DNA of 64,000 nucleotides from Chloroflexota bacterium (GCA_009841405.1 VXLV01000032.1:82174-146173); one strand, 5' to 3'; numbered from the stretch's first letter, positions 37,294 through 46,337 are shown. Notes: generated by a model not told the origin, from the sequence alone. Program-made: numbers and translations.

Positions 37294-38709
37294 ATGAAAC
37301 GTCCCAACATCCTCATCCTTTATACCGATCAGCAGCGCTGGGACGCTCTCGGCGCCAACGGCAACAAGGAAATCATCACGCCTAATCTCGACAGACTTGC
37401 TGCCGAGGGCGTCAGCTTCACGCGTCACTTTGTGCAAAGTCCGGTCTGCATGCCCAGCCGAATCAGCATGCTGTCTGGGCGCTATCCGTCTTCGCTTGGC
37501 ATCACGCGCATGGGCGTGCCCGTGCCGGAGGATGTCGCGACCTTGCCGAAAATCCTTAGGCAGTACGGCTATCGGACCGCCAATATCGGCAAGCTGCATT
37601 TCTTGCCGCACGCCAATCGCGACCACCGCCTGCCGCACCCGGCTTATGGCTTCGATCATCTGGAGATCGCCGATGAACCGGGGGTTTACGAGGACGCCTA
37701 TCGCGCTTGGGCGCGGCGCCGGGCGCCCGAGCAAATGGATGAGATCAGCGCGGGCATACCGCCTGCCGCGGGCGTTTGGCAGCGCGTCATGGGCATCGAC
37801 GACGGCGTCGCGCATCGCGGCGATCCAGAGGGCAGGCGCGACTTTGACCGCGCTATCCCTTTCGCCGCTGATGATGGCTTGACGCACAGCGCCTTCGTCG
37901 GCGAGCGGACGATGGCGTGCGTGGAGCAGGCAGGCGACGCGCCCTTCCTGTGCATCGCCGGTTTCTATTCGCCGCACGCGCCCTGGATGACGCCGCAAAA
38001 ATATCTGGATCTATACGAGGCCGAGAAGCTGTCGCTGCCCGATTTTCCCGCAGACATCGACGCGCCGCGACCACAAGATCTGGAAGCGCCGTTTTCCGAC
38101 GCACAATTGCGGCGCGCGCGACTGGGTTACTACGCTATGATCAGCGAAGTTGACTTTTACGTAGGCGAAATCCTTGACCGGCTGGCAGCCTGTGGAAAGC
38201 GGGATGACACCATCGTCGTCTTCACGTCCGATCACGGCGAATGGCTGGGCGAGCATCTGCGTTACGGCAAGGGCTACCCGGCCGATGACGCCGTAAGCCG
38301 CGTTCCGCTCATCATTTCAGCGCCCGACGCTCAACGCGACAAGACGTATCCGGGCGTGGTGGAAGCGGTTGACATCGTCCCGACCTTGCTTGAGCTGGCC
38401 GCCATACAAAATCCGCCATTCCTGCAGGGCGAAAGTCTGGCAGGCATAATCGAGGGCAGGGGCGCGCGGCGGAAAAGCGTGGCGCTCACCGAAGGTCACG
38501 GGTGGAAGCGCCTGCGGACCGACCACTTTAGCTATCTCGTTCACGCGGACGGGCGAGAATGCCTGTGGGATATCAGCGTCGACCCGGGCGAGTACTTTGA
38601 TGTCGCGGCCAGCGGCGCCTATTCTGCCGCGCTGGCGGAATGCCGCAAAGCGCTCTTGCAGCGACTGCTGGAGATTGAGCGGCCGCTGCCGCGCGCCTGG
38701 CCCTACTAG
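37294..38709 (+). CDS. Type I sulfatase (Cys-type, CxPxR)
   Basis: Formylglycine-dependent sulfate ester hydrolase, 471 aa from the ATG at 37294 (GGGAG at 37282-37286). The maturation motif C52-M-P-S-R is complete, so the Cys can be converted to formylglycine. The metal site is supported by the N-terminal YTDQQRWD and by FTSDHGEWLGEH near residue 310. No signal peptide is present, so it would act in the cytoplasm. It is monocistronic and convergent with the DapA-family gene. The substrate is unknown; homologues act on sulfated glycans, choline sulfate or aryl sulfates. No formylglycine-generating enzyme is encoded in the window. Confidence 0.93.
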   Translation: MKRPNILILYTDQQRWDALGANGNKEIITPNLDRLAAEGVSFTRHFVQSPVCMPSRISMLSGRYPSSLGITRMGVPVPEDVATLPKILRQYGYRTANIGKLHFLPHANRDHRLPHPAYGFDHLEIADEPGVYEDAYRAWARRRAPEQMDEISAGIPPAAGVWQRVMGIDDGVAHRGDPEGRRDFDRAIPFAADDGLTHSAFVGERTMACVEQAGDAPFLCIAGFYSPHAPWMTPQKYLDLYEAEKLSLPDFPADIDAPRPQDLEAPFSDAQLRRARLGYYAMISEVDFYVGEILDRLAACGKRDDTIVVFTSDHGEWLGEHLRYGKGYPADDAVSRVPLIISAPDAQRDKTYPGVVEAVDIVPTLLELAAIQNPPFLQGESLAGIIEGRGARRKSVALTEGHGWKRLRTDHFSYLVHADGRECLWDISVDPGEYFDVAASGAYSAALAECRKALLQRLLEIERPLPRAWPY

Positions 38710-38724
38710 CGCGTTTGACCGGCG

Positions 38725-39630
38725 CTATCTGAAGGGAAACTCGGCGACCGTGTATTCGGCGACGCGCGGCCACATGCGCTCCACCGCCGCGATGTCATCC
38801 CGGTTCAAGCTGAGCTTCTGCGGGTCGCGCGCGAAGGGCGAGTCGATTACGCCGCGGCGCCACATGACATATTTGTGCAGGGAGACGCCGTAGACCATGG
38901 CGTAATTCAGCAGCGGCAGCATGCGGAAGTGTATTCGCTCGGCCGCGTCGATATCGCCCTGGGCGAACAACTCATATATCTTGACTTGGGCGTCGACCAT
39001 GCCGCCGGCGGGCATATTGCCGCAAGCGCCGCGCCGCAGTTCGTCGATCAGGTAGATGCCGTTGGCGCCGCCGAAGACGCCCAGACAGTTGCCGGCGTCC
39101 AGTTCAAGGATTTGATTGATATGCTGTAGAATCGGAACCGTTTCTTCTTTGATGTAGCTAATCCGGCTCTCGGCGGCCAGAAGCTCGACCAGTTCACGCG
39201 GCGATAGCGGCGTGCCAATGGGCGCGGGCGCGTTTTGAATGATCAGCGGGCGATCGAACTGAGCGAGCTGGCGATAGTAGTCTTGCACGGCCGGCTTGGG
39301 CGCCTTGCGCAGGTAGGGCGGCATCGCCATGAGCGCCGACGCCCCGTGCCGGCAAGCATGCTCGGCGAAGTCCAGCGCCAGCTGCAAATTCAGCCCTTGC
39401 ACGCTGACAACATAAGGGACGCGCCCGGCGATCTGCGCGCCGGCGAACTCCACTACTTGCATCCGCTCACCGTCGCTGAGGGTGAAGAACTCGCTGGCCA
39501 GCGCCGGCGTGACGAGACCATGCGCGCCGCTGACGATACAGTAGTCGATCTGCCGCGCGAAACTGGCCCAGTCAATCGCGCCGCTGTCAGTGAAGGGCGT
39601 TTGAAGTATCTGAAAGATCCCGGCAAGCAC
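38725..39630 (-). CDS. DapA/NAL superfamily protein with altered active site
   Basis: Class I aldolase-type TIM barrel of the dihydrodipicolinate synthase/N-acetylneuraminate lyase superfamily, 301 aa, GTG start after AAGGAGAG. The Schiff-base Lys is kept in ISYIKEET near residue 155. The usual catalytic Tyr position (YN.P) reads LIIQNAP near 130, so Tyr is replaced by Gln. The TT(G)E motif after strand 2 reads ALASE. It is therefore unlikely to be DapA itself. It is divergent from the mandelate-racemase-type gene, a neighbour typical of sugar-acid catabolism where DapA-family members act as 2-keto-3-deoxy-sugar-acid aldolases or dehydratases. The actual reaction is undetermined. Confidence 0.85.
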   Translation of the reverse strand: MLAGIFQILQTPFTDSGAIDWASFARQIDYCIVSGAHGLVTPALASEFFTLSDGERMQVVEFAGAQIAGRVPYVVSVQGLNLQLALDFAEHACRHGASALMAMPPYLRKAPKPAVQDYYRQLAQFDRPLIIQNAPAPIGTPLSPRELVELLAAESRISYIKEETVPILQHINQILELDAGNCLGVFGGANGIYLIDELRRGACGNMPAGGMVDAQVKIYELFAQGDIDAAERIHFRMLPLLNYAMVYGVSLHKYVMWRRGVIDSPFARDPQKLSLNRDDIAAVERMWPRVAEYTVAEFPFR

Positions 39631-39659
39631 TGTTTTGCTCTCCTTATTTTTGCGCGTCG

Positions 39660-39693
39660 TTGCCTATCAGAGGGCAATCTCCTACACTATACT
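39660..39693 (+). promoter_or_regulatory. Candidate operator and -10 in divergent gap before racemase-type gene
   Basis: An inverted repeat TTGCC-N8-GGCAA (39660-39677) lies just upstream of a TATACT hexamer (39688-39693). This falls in the 101-bp gap between the divergent DapA-family and mandelate-racemase-type genes. Such an arrangement could be a repressor site overlapping the promoter region. The arms are only 5 bp, so it may be chance. Confidence 0.28.
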
Positions 39694-39731
39694 CGTCCCG
39701 CGTTTACGAATCCAGCGACAGGAGGACCGGC

Positions 39732-40886
39732 GTGAAGATCACGCAAGTCGAAGCGATCCCCATGCGCATCAGACGGGAGGAGGCCTATCTGGGCGGGCTG
39801 CCGCCGGGCGCCGACCGCGAGGCATATTTCCTGCGCCCGCCGTATCGCGCGCTGTATTCCGCCTATTTCGAAACCGCCTTCGTCAAGATCAGCACGGCGG
39901 AGGGCGTCGTTGGCTGGGGCGAGGCGCTGGCGCCGGTTGCGCCAGAGGTCGTGCAGCAAATCGTCGAGCAGCTGCTTGCGCCCGCGTTAATCGGCCGCAG
40001 CCCGCTTGATGTCAATGTCTTGTGGAATGTCATGTACGACCTGATGCGCGAGCGCGGATATTATGGCGGCTTCATGCTTGATGCCATCAGCGCCTGCGAT
40101 ATCGCGCTGTGGGACCTCTGCGGCAAGATTCTGGGGCAGCCGGTGTATCAGCTACTGGGCGGCGCCTATCGCCAGCGGATACCCTGTTACGTCTCCGGCT
40201 TGCCGCGACCCACCGCGGAGGAACGGGTTGAGTTGGCGCTGCAGTTCACCAACGCCGGATTTAACGCCTTCAAGCTGGCGGCGGGGCACGGCGTTCGCGC
40301 TGACGCCAAGAGTGTGGCGGCGCTACGCGACGCGCTCGGCGATGAGGCGACGCTCCTGCTGGACGCGCATTGGGTGTACTCGCTGGACGAAGCGGTGCAA
40401 CTGGGCCACGCCCTGACCGACCTCGGCGTGGGTTTCTTTGAAGCGCCTATCAATCCCGAAGATGTCGAATCTCACGCGCAGTTGGCGGCGGCGGTCGCCG
40501 TGCCAATCGCTCACGGCGAGACCGAGCGCACACGCTATCAGTTTCGCCCTTGGCTGATGCAGCGGGCGGCCGACGTCTTGCAGCCCGATGTTGGACGCGC
40601 GGGCGTCTCCGAGGTGTTCAAGATTGCGACGATGGCGGAAGCCTTCAACGTCAAGATGGCGCCGCATCTCAGCGTTGGTTTGGGCGTTTGCATCGCGGCG
40701 ACGATTCACGTGGCCGCGGCCATGCCCAATCTCTACCTGCTGGAGTATCAGCCGCCGGTCTTTGAGATCGCAAATCAATTGCTCGAGTCGCCGCTGGTTT
40801 GCTGCGACGGCGGCTACGAGATCCCGGCGGCGCCCGGGCTGGGCGTGGCGCTGGATGAGCGGCGCTTGCGCCAATTGCAGGCCTGA
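39732..40886 (+). CDS. Mandelate racemase/muconate lactonizing enzyme family protein (sugar-acid dehydratase-like)
   Basis: Enolase-superfamily enzyme, 384 aa from the GTG at 39732, chosen because AGGAGG lies 7 nt upstream and the protein opens KITQVEAIPMRI. Metal ligands are D211 (LLLDAHWVY), E237 (FFEAPI) and E263 (HGETER). The general acid/base dyad is D286 (QPDVGRAG) and H312 (MAPHLSVG), as in the mandelate racemase subgroup. K181 (FKLAAG) stands where the first Lys of KxK is found; the second Lys is replaced by Ala. This favours dehydration of a sugar acid such as galactonate or arabinonate over racemisation (inference). It is divergent from the DapA-family gene, a likely partner step. 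Confidence 0.88.
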   Translation: MKITQVEAIPMRIRREEAYLGGLPPGADREAYFLRPPYRALYSAYFETAFVKISTAEGVVGWGEALAPVAPEVVQQIVEQLLAPALIGRSPLDVNVLWNVMYDLMRERGYYGGFMLDAISACDIALWDLCGKILGQPVYQLLGGAYRQRIPCYVSGLPRPTAEERVELALQFTNAGFNAFKLAAGHGVRADAKSVAALRDALGDEATLLLDAHWVYSLDEAVQLGHALTDLGVGFFEAPINPEDVESHAQLAAAVAVPIAHGETERTRYQFRPWLMQRAADVLQPDVGRAGVSEVFKIATMAEAFNVKMAPHLSVGLGVCIAATIHVAAAMPNLYLLEYQPPVFEIANQLLESPLVCCDGGYEIPAAPGLGVALDERRLRQLQA

Positions 40887-40896
40887 GCGCCGCAGC

Positions 40897-41709
40897 TTAC
40901 TCCGGTACCAGCGGCGCCTTTGGGCGCACGATCTGCAAGCGCTCGGGCGTCAAGCGCTCGACCAGCTCGTCCGATACCTGATAGCCGTGCCTGAAGTTGC
41001 CCCACGATGGGCCGTAACGGAAGACGATGATGCGGCGGTCGCCAATGTTGCGGCGTTCAGCTGACCCGTGGCAGAGCGCGTCCACGAAGAGCAGGGCGTC
41101 GCCGGCGTCCATGTCGATGTGAATGGCGCCCTCTACACCGTCGACTGACGCCGCCTCCCCGCGCATCCGGCGCCGTTCAGAGTCGGGATGCGGGAAATGC
41201 GCCTTGTGGCTGGCGGGCACGACCATGGTGCCGCCATCGCCCGGGCCAATATCCGTCAGCGCCATCAAGATGTTGATCTGCCCGCAATGAAACATGCCGT
41301 TGTAGAAGCGGAACTGGGTGCGCTTTGTGCCCTCGTGGCCGCCGGAATGCAGCCCGATCGCCTCGCCGGGTCCCCGTATATTGGCAAAGCACTCGTCGAT
41401 GAAGAGCGGGCCATGATTGTAGTCAAAGGTATTGGCGCCGCCGACGAAGAACTTGACCTTTTCGATCCAGGAGGGATGATCAATGAGACGCTCGAAGGCT
41501 TCGCCGCCCTCGTAAATCTGCTGCAAGTTCAAGCCGTCGTTGTCGCCGAAGTTGTGGCCGTGCACATAACCCTTCCATTCGCCGTGCCCGACCGGCAGCA
41601 GCGCGTCGATGGCGGCGTTGATATCGGCGACTTCGCCGGCTGACAAGGCCCCTTTGAGCACAAGAAATCCGTTGAGATCGAAGAAGTAGCGTTCTCTGTC
41701 GCTGACCAT
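40897..41709 (-). CDS. Phytanoyl-CoA dioxygenase family protein (PhyH), HxG variant
   Basis: Fe(II)/2-oxoglutarate dioxygenase fold, 270 aa from the ATG at 41709, which has GAGGAG upstream; the longer track start overlaps the flavoprotein gene. The double-stranded beta-helix is recognised by LTDIGPGDGGTMVVPASHK near residues 151-169. The first metal His appears to be H121 in GLHSGG and the second H214 in CHGSAERR. The usual acidic residue two positions after the first His is Gly (HSG, not HxD), so the iron site may be altered. Last gene of the nine-gene minus-strand operon, 26 nt behind the flavoprotein gene. The substrate is unknown; homologues are abundant in marine and sponge-associated bacteria. 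Confidence 0.82.
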   Translation of the reverse strand: MVSDRERYFFDLNGFLVLKGALSAGEVADINAAIDALLPVGHGEWKGYVHGHNFGDNDGLNLQQIYEGGEAFERLIDHPSWIEKVKFFVGGANTFDYNHGPLFIDECFANIRGPGEAIGLHSGGHEGTKRTQFRFYNGMFHCGQINILMALTDIGPGDGGTMVVPASHKAHFPHPDSERRRMRGEAASVDGVEGAIHIDMDAGDALLFVDALCHGSAERRNIGDRRIIVFRYGPSWGNFRHGYQVSDELVERLTPERLQIVRPKAPLVPE

Positions 41710-41735
41710 GTGTCTCCTCACATTGCTTTTGGCGA

Positions 41736-44024
41736 CTACTCGTAACATTGCACGGCGAACACCGCCGCGGGAGCGTCGCCCTGGACTTTGACGACCTCCA
41801 GCTGCAACTGGTCGGTCTCCAGCGGCTGGTCGAATTCGATCGTGTTCACCGTTTGATGATTGTGTTTGACTTCCGACACTATCGCGCCGGCGCCGTCCTT
41901 GATGCGGTAATGCTCGACGACAAAGGGCATTGTCGCTTCGGGATGCCCTCGCAGCGTGGTTTCCATCGCGTGGTCAAAGTCGGTGTCAAACATGAGGGTG
42001 ACTTTGCTAATGCTCTGCGGGACGACCCACTTGATATCCAGTTGCGGTGCCGGGTCGTCAGGATCCGCGACCCAGGCATTGGCTTGAGACGTCGGCCGGG
42101 CGACGCCGTTGCAGATATTCCGGGCATCAAAGCCGTTGATCGGCGGATCAAACTGCATCGCCAGATTATGGCCGGCGGGCCGGCGCGGCGGCGTCCAGAA
42201 TTCGAAGCTTTCGACGCCGATATCCGGCGGCGGAATCTGCGTCCGGCGGTATTGCAGCGCCAGCAAGCCGCTGACGCGCGTCCGGCTTAAATGCAATCGC
42301 AGCGCGGGATTCGCCATGACGCAGACAAAGACGTAACGGCCCTCGTCAATCAACTCGTCGAAGTCGAGCTCGATCCGCTGGTTGTCGCCCGCCGGCAGTT
42401 CGAAAGCGAGCGCCTTTAAGGTGACGTCCGGTGTGTGGTTGTCGAGTTTACTGCTCATACGCAGCTCTACATCAAGCTGGGTCGCTTCGTTCGCGTCGAC
42501 CGTGATCGTCATGCGCGGTACGCGGCCGCGCTGCAGGGGCAGCATCTGCGCGTAGGGGCGCACTAGCGCATGCAGCGGGCCATCGTCGGGCAGGCGCTCC
42601 AGGCAGAGTTTGCTTGATGCGGTCACCTGGGCTTGCCGGACCAGGTTGACTTCATCATCCAGCTTGAATTGCGGGATGTAGCCGCCGACGCGCTGCAAAT
42701 CGCGCTGGAGCAGCTTCATGTGTTCGGGCTCGGCGATATCGCGCGGCAGCAGGTTGCGCCCCACGCAATGCGCCGCCGCCATGCCGACCGACTGCGCCGC
42801 GGCAGCCAGGGTTAGCATGACGCGGGTCGAGCCGAATGCCACGTGCGAGGCGCTCATGATGCGTCCCGCAATGAAGAGGTTGCGGATATTCTTGCTGTAT
42901 TGCGTTCGATAGGGCACTTGATAAACGCCCTTGGCATGCCACTGATCGCAGCCGGGCAACTCGCTGAAGACGCCGTCGGCCGGATGCAAGTCGATCGACC
43001 AACCGCCGAAGGAGATGGCGTCGTAGTGCTGGCGCTGCTCGACAACGTCTTGCTGGATCATCATGTAATCGCCTTCAAAGCGCCGGCTTTCGCGCTTGCC
43101 CGGGATATGACCGACCCATTCCAGCGTCAGCGTCTCGGCCTCCGGGAATTCGCCCGAATTCTTGATGTAATTCCAGACGCCGTAGACAACCTTCCACAAC
43201 TGCCACTTGATCGTCTCGGTTTCGTGAACGGTATCCAGGCGTCCGCCATATTCGATCCACCACAGGCGGCAGCCGTCGGTGGCCGTATTGAAACTGCGGA
43301 AACGGGGTATCTGCGTGATGTCATCCAGCGCGTAACTCGGCGGCACAAACTTGACCGGCTCGCCGATGTCTTTGCTGTAAAAGTAGATCGAATGGCCGAG
43401 CAGGTAGCCGTATTCTTCGCTCGGCGCGAATTTCTCGCCGAATTCCTCGCGCGATTCGGCGCCCATGCGGAAGGCGGCGCCGGCTTGAAAGGCGATGATC
43501 CCATCGCCAGAGGCATCGCAGAATAGCGGCGCGTAAAGTTCATACTGCGTTGAATTTTGGCTGCAGAAAGCGGTTACTGACTTGATCGTCTCGCCGTCCG
43601 ACTTGCTTACGCGCACCGCGGCGGTATTGAGCAGCAGCGTAATATTGTCCTCTTCGACGACCTTTTCCAGCAAGACGGTATCAAATATCAGGGCGTTGCC
43701 TTCTCTGTTGCGATACATATTCTCGACCAGGATCTCGTCGATGACGCCGCCCTCGCGCGCCCAGCGGTTGTTGTTGTTCATGTGTGAAGTCGCGCCCAGC
43801 GCCCAAAGGCGGACTTCGCTGCTGGCGTTGCCGCCCAGCACGGGCCGGTCCTGAACGAGCGTGACTTTAATGCCGGCGCGCGCGGCCGTGATGGCGGCGC
43901 ATGTGCCTGCCAGGCCGCCGCCCACGATGACCAGATCGCTGTCAATGCGCACCGTCTTGGGCGGGCGGACCTCCGGCGAGAAGGGTTCGCTCAGCATTCG
44001 CGGGATCTGATTGTCTTGCTTCAT
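41736..44024 (-). CDS. FAD-dependent oxidoreductase with large beta-rich C-terminal region
   Basis: Flavoprotein of the FAD_oxidored type, 762 aa. The dinucleotide-binding motif is VIVGGGLAGTCAAITAARAG near residues 32-51, followed by GGNASSEVRLWALGA. A second FAD-contacting segment is IRNLFIAGRIMSASHVAFGSTRVM near 385-408. Residues from about 470 onward are beta-rich with no obvious cofactor motif and may bind carbohydrate or act as an accessory domain. No signal peptide. It lies 11 nt behind the sulfatase and 26 nt before the PhyH gene in the nine-gene operon. The family includes poorly characterised enzymes often found beside sulfatases and glycosidases; the substrate is unknown. Confidence 0.85.
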   Translation of the reverse strand: MKQDNQIPRMLSEPFSPEVRPPKTVRIDSDLVIVGGGLAGTCAAITAARAGIKVTLVQDRPVLGGNASSEVRLWALGATSHMNNNNRWAREGGVIDEILVENMYRNREGNALIFDTVLLEKVVEEDNITLLLNTAAVRVSKSDGETIKSVTAFCSQNSTQYELYAPLFCDASGDGIIAFQAGAAFRMGAESREEFGEKFAPSEEYGYLLGHSIYFYSKDIGEPVKFVPPSYALDDITQIPRFRSFNTATDGCRLWWIEYGGRLDTVHETETIKWQLWKVVYGVWNYIKNSGEFPEAETLTLEWVGHIPGKRESRRFEGDYMMIQQDVVEQRQHYDAISFGGWSIDLHPADGVFSELPGCDQWHAKGVYQVPYRTQYSKNIRNLFIAGRIMSASHVAFGSTRVMLTLAAAAQSVGMAAAHCVGRNLLPRDIAEPEHMKLLQRDLQRVGGYIPQFKLDDEVNLVRQAQVTASSKLCLERLPDDGPLHALVRPYAQMLPLQRGRVPRMTITVDANEATQLDVELRMSSKLDNHTPDVTLKALAFELPAGDNQRIELDFDELIDEGRYVFVCVMANPALRLHLSRTRVSGLLALQYRRTQIPPPDIGVESFEFWTPPRRPAGHNLAMQFDPPINGFDARNICNGVARPTSQANAWVADPDDPAPQLDIKWVVPQSISKVTLMFDTDFDHAMETTLRGHPEATMPFVVEHYRIKDGAGAIVSEVKHNHQTVNTIEFDQPLETDQLQLEVVKVQGDAPAAVFAVQCYE

Positions 44025-44035
44025 GGGTATTCCCT

Positions 44036-45448
44036 TCAGGTTATAGCCGCCAGCCAGTCCACCAACTGCGATTGCATTTCGCCGCGGATAGCAGAATACT
44101 GCGGATTATCCCACAGATTGCTCAATTCGTGTGGATCATTTTTCAAGTCATAGAGTTCGCCATTGCCGTTTTCTTCGTCAACCAACTTCCAGCGATGATT
44201 GCGCAGCATGCGAATGCGCCCTGACAGCGAAACCGGATTGCCTTCCCATGACAGGCGGTCATTGGACGGATTGGTAAATATCGTGTTGGACAGCCCTTCG
44301 TCAGTTAAGCGTGCTTCATCGTAAGGCTTGCCCGGCACACCATATTCGCTGAACGCAAATGGACGTATTGCCCCACCTTTGCCGCCATCGCGCAGGCAGG
44401 GCAGCAAGTTGACGCCTTGCGCTTGCGGTGGGTAGGGCACGCCGGCTGCAGCGGCGAAAGTAGGCAGCAAATCGATATGCGAAGCGAAGCGATCATCTAG
44501 CCGACCGGCATCGATTTGACCTTGCCAGCGCACGATCAAGGGTACGCGAACAAGCACATCGTAAAGCGCCGGACTCTTGGCCAGCAGCCCGTGATCGCCC
44601 TGGTAATCGCCGTGATCGCTGGTGAAAACCAACAGAGTGTTGTTCGCCAGACCGCGCTCATCCAGGAAGTCGAGTATCTTGCCGATCTCGGCGTCTATCA
44701 AAGTTACCATGCCGTAATAGACCCGCCGCATCAAATTGATTTGCTCTTCCGCGAAGGGGATGACTGCGTCATTGTTGCGCTGATGAAACTGCTGCCGGAA
44801 GGGCTTGCCCGCCGTTGCCAAGGCGTCGGATTCGACTGCCGGCGGCGGTAAATCAGCATACATCGAGAAGAACGGCTCTGGCGCTTCGTAGGGCGTGTGC
44901 GGATACAGATAGGACAGCCAGAGAAAGAAGGGCTTGTCGCTATTGCCGTGCTGTTCCATGAAGCGCAGCGCCGACGCGGTTTTGGCATGTTCGGCCGTGA
45001 TGGATGTCCAGACAGGCTCCTCTGCCAGACGCGGATAATATTGCTCGCGATGTCGCGCCCAGCGTTCGTAATGGTCCCACTCCGGATGATGTGGCAGCGT
45101 GGGCGCCTCGTCCCATTCGTCCATGTCGGCCGGCGTCAAAAACGAATGATTCTTGCCGCTCAAACCTGTGACATACCCGGCGTTGCGCAGCATCTTGGGT
45201 ATGTCGGTCGGCGGACGCAGTCCGGGGTGATGATTGGAATAACAGCGGTTCTTGCTCGACCATTGCCCGCTATGCAAGCACCAGCGGTTCACCAGGCTCA
45301 CCGGCGAAGGCGTGGTCGCGTAAGTGAAAGCCACCCCTTCGCCGACCAGGCGGTCCAGGTTTGGCGTGTGAATATGCCCGTTCCCAAGCGCGCGTATCGT
45401 GTCGAAACGCTGCTGATCCGTGTAGATCAGGAGGATGTTGGGTCTCAC
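44036..45448 (-). CDS. Sulfatase-family protein with non-canonical maturation motif (SLVNR)
   Basis: Alkaline-phosphatase-superfamily sulfatase, 470 aa. The N-terminal NILLIYTDQQRFDT and the VFTSDHGDYQGDHGLLAKS segment are as in type I sulfatases. The maturation core, normally C/S-x-P/A-x-R, reads S51-L-V-N-R55: the nucleophile position is Ser and the third position is Val. It may be a Ser-type sulfatase, or a hydrolase that does not use formylglycine (for example a phosphonate or phosphodiester hydrolase relative), or inactive. No signal peptide. It starts 3 nt after the upstream PhyH stop and ends 11 nt before the flavoprotein start. Contrast the two Cys-type sulfatases in the window. Confidence 0.85.
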   Translation of the reverse strand: MRPNILLIYTDQQRFDTIRALGNGHIHTPNLDRLVGEGVAFTYATTPSPVSLVNRWCLHSGQWSSKNRCYSNHHPGLRPPTDIPKMLRNAGYVTGLSGKNHSFLTPADMDEWDEAPTLPHHPEWDHYERWARHREQYYPRLAEEPVWTSITAEHAKTASALRFMEQHGNSDKPFFLWLSYLYPHTPYEAPEPFFSMYADLPPPAVESDALATAGKPFRQQFHQRNNDAVIPFAEEQINLMRRVYYGMVTLIDAEIGKILDFLDERGLANNTLLVFTSDHGDYQGDHGLLAKSPALYDVLVRVPLIVRWQGQIDAGRLDDRFASHIDLLPTFAAAAGVPYPPQAQGVNLLPCLRDGGKGGAIRPFAFSEYGVPGKPYDEARLTDEGLSNTIFTNPSNDRLSWEGNPVSLSGRIRMLRNHRWKLVDEENGNGELYDLKNDPHELSNLWDNPQYSAIRGEMQSQLVDWLAAIT

Positions 45449-45451
45449 GTC

Positions 45452-46300
45452 CTACAGGCCCATGCGATCGGGCTCGACGCCGTGCTCGGCGCACCATTCG
45501 TTCAGCGGGTTCAGGCCGCCTTGTGGCTGGAACTCCTGCGTGTCATCCACCTCTTCGCCGACGAGGTACTTCTCGATATCGCTGAGCTTCTCGACAAAGG
45601 ACAGCTCCTGCTTGATGTAATCCATCGGCTTTAGCCAACGGTAGCCGTAGCCGATCATCACCGCCTTGCGCGTAAAGTCAGTGAAATTCGGGGCGCCGGC
45701 GTGCCAGGTGCGGTACTCGAAGATGACACAATCGCCCGGATTCAGCAGCGGCTCGATGGCGTTGGCCGGGTCAGCAGCGCCCGCCGGGATATCGATTCGT
45801 TCCTTCAACTGATTGCTGCCTGGCGCGAGCATCGTCACACCCGAGTTGGGCTGGCTGAGATCCGTCAGATAGAAGGCGCACTTCAAGCCCATGCGCGGAT
45901 AGTTTCCCTGGCCCAAGTCCAGCTGAGTGCGGCCGCCGTCGCGGTGCCAGCCGGGCCGTCTGATGCTATCGGGAGTGCCGGGCGGGTCGGGATGGCGGTA
46001 GATGAGGTGGCTGGTGGACAGCTGCAAGTTGGCGCCCATCAGTTGGATGACCAGCGGCAAGGCGACGGAGTTCGTCAGCAGCGGGATGAAGGCGTCGTCC
46101 ATCACGATGCAATTGCGAAAGCCGTCGTAGTATTCGCTCGTTTGATAGCGATTGAAGCGTTCGTCCGTGGCGATGAGTCGGTCGCCCGCTTCCAGCAGAC
46201 GTCCGATCAGGTCTGCGTCAAGCGCGTTACGCACAATGAGATAGCCCTCGTCATGAAACTGCTTGCGCTGCGCTTCTGTCAACTCGACAAAACCATTCAT
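45452..46300 (-). CDS. Phytanoyl-CoA dioxygenase family protein (PhyH), canonical iron site
   Basis: Fe(II)/2-oxoglutarate-dependent oxygenase, 282 aa from the ATG at 46300; the track ORF extends upstream into the previous gene without a ribosome site. The facial triad is intact: H119-R-D121 in GWHRDGG and H200 in RTWHAG, with R211 (TRKAV) placed to bind 2-oxoglutarate. LTDLSQPNSGVTMLAPGSNQ near 145-164 is family-typical. The N-terminus (LTEAQRKQFHDEGYLIVRNAL) is the classic PhyH opening. It lies 37 nt after the unknown gene and 3 nt before the sulfatase. It should hydroxylate a small molecule; the substrate is unknown. Confidence 0.88.
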   Translation of the reverse strand: MNGFVELTEAQRKQFHDEGYLIVRNALDADLIGRLLEAGDRLIATDERFNRYQTSEYYDGFRNCIVMDDAFIPLLTNSVALPLVIQLMGANLQLSTSHLIYRHPDPPGTPDSIRRPGWHRDGGRTQLDLGQGNYPRMGLKCAFYLTDLSQPNSGVTMLAPGSNQLKERIDIPAGAADPANAIEPLLNPGDCVIFEYRTWHAGAPNFTDFTRKAVMIGYGYRWLKPMDYIKQELSFVEKLSDIEKYLVGEEVDDTQEFQPQGGLNPLNEWCAEHGVEPDRMGL

Positions 46301-46337
46301 GCTTTCGCTCCCGAAACCGCCTAACTTTTCATCTTTG

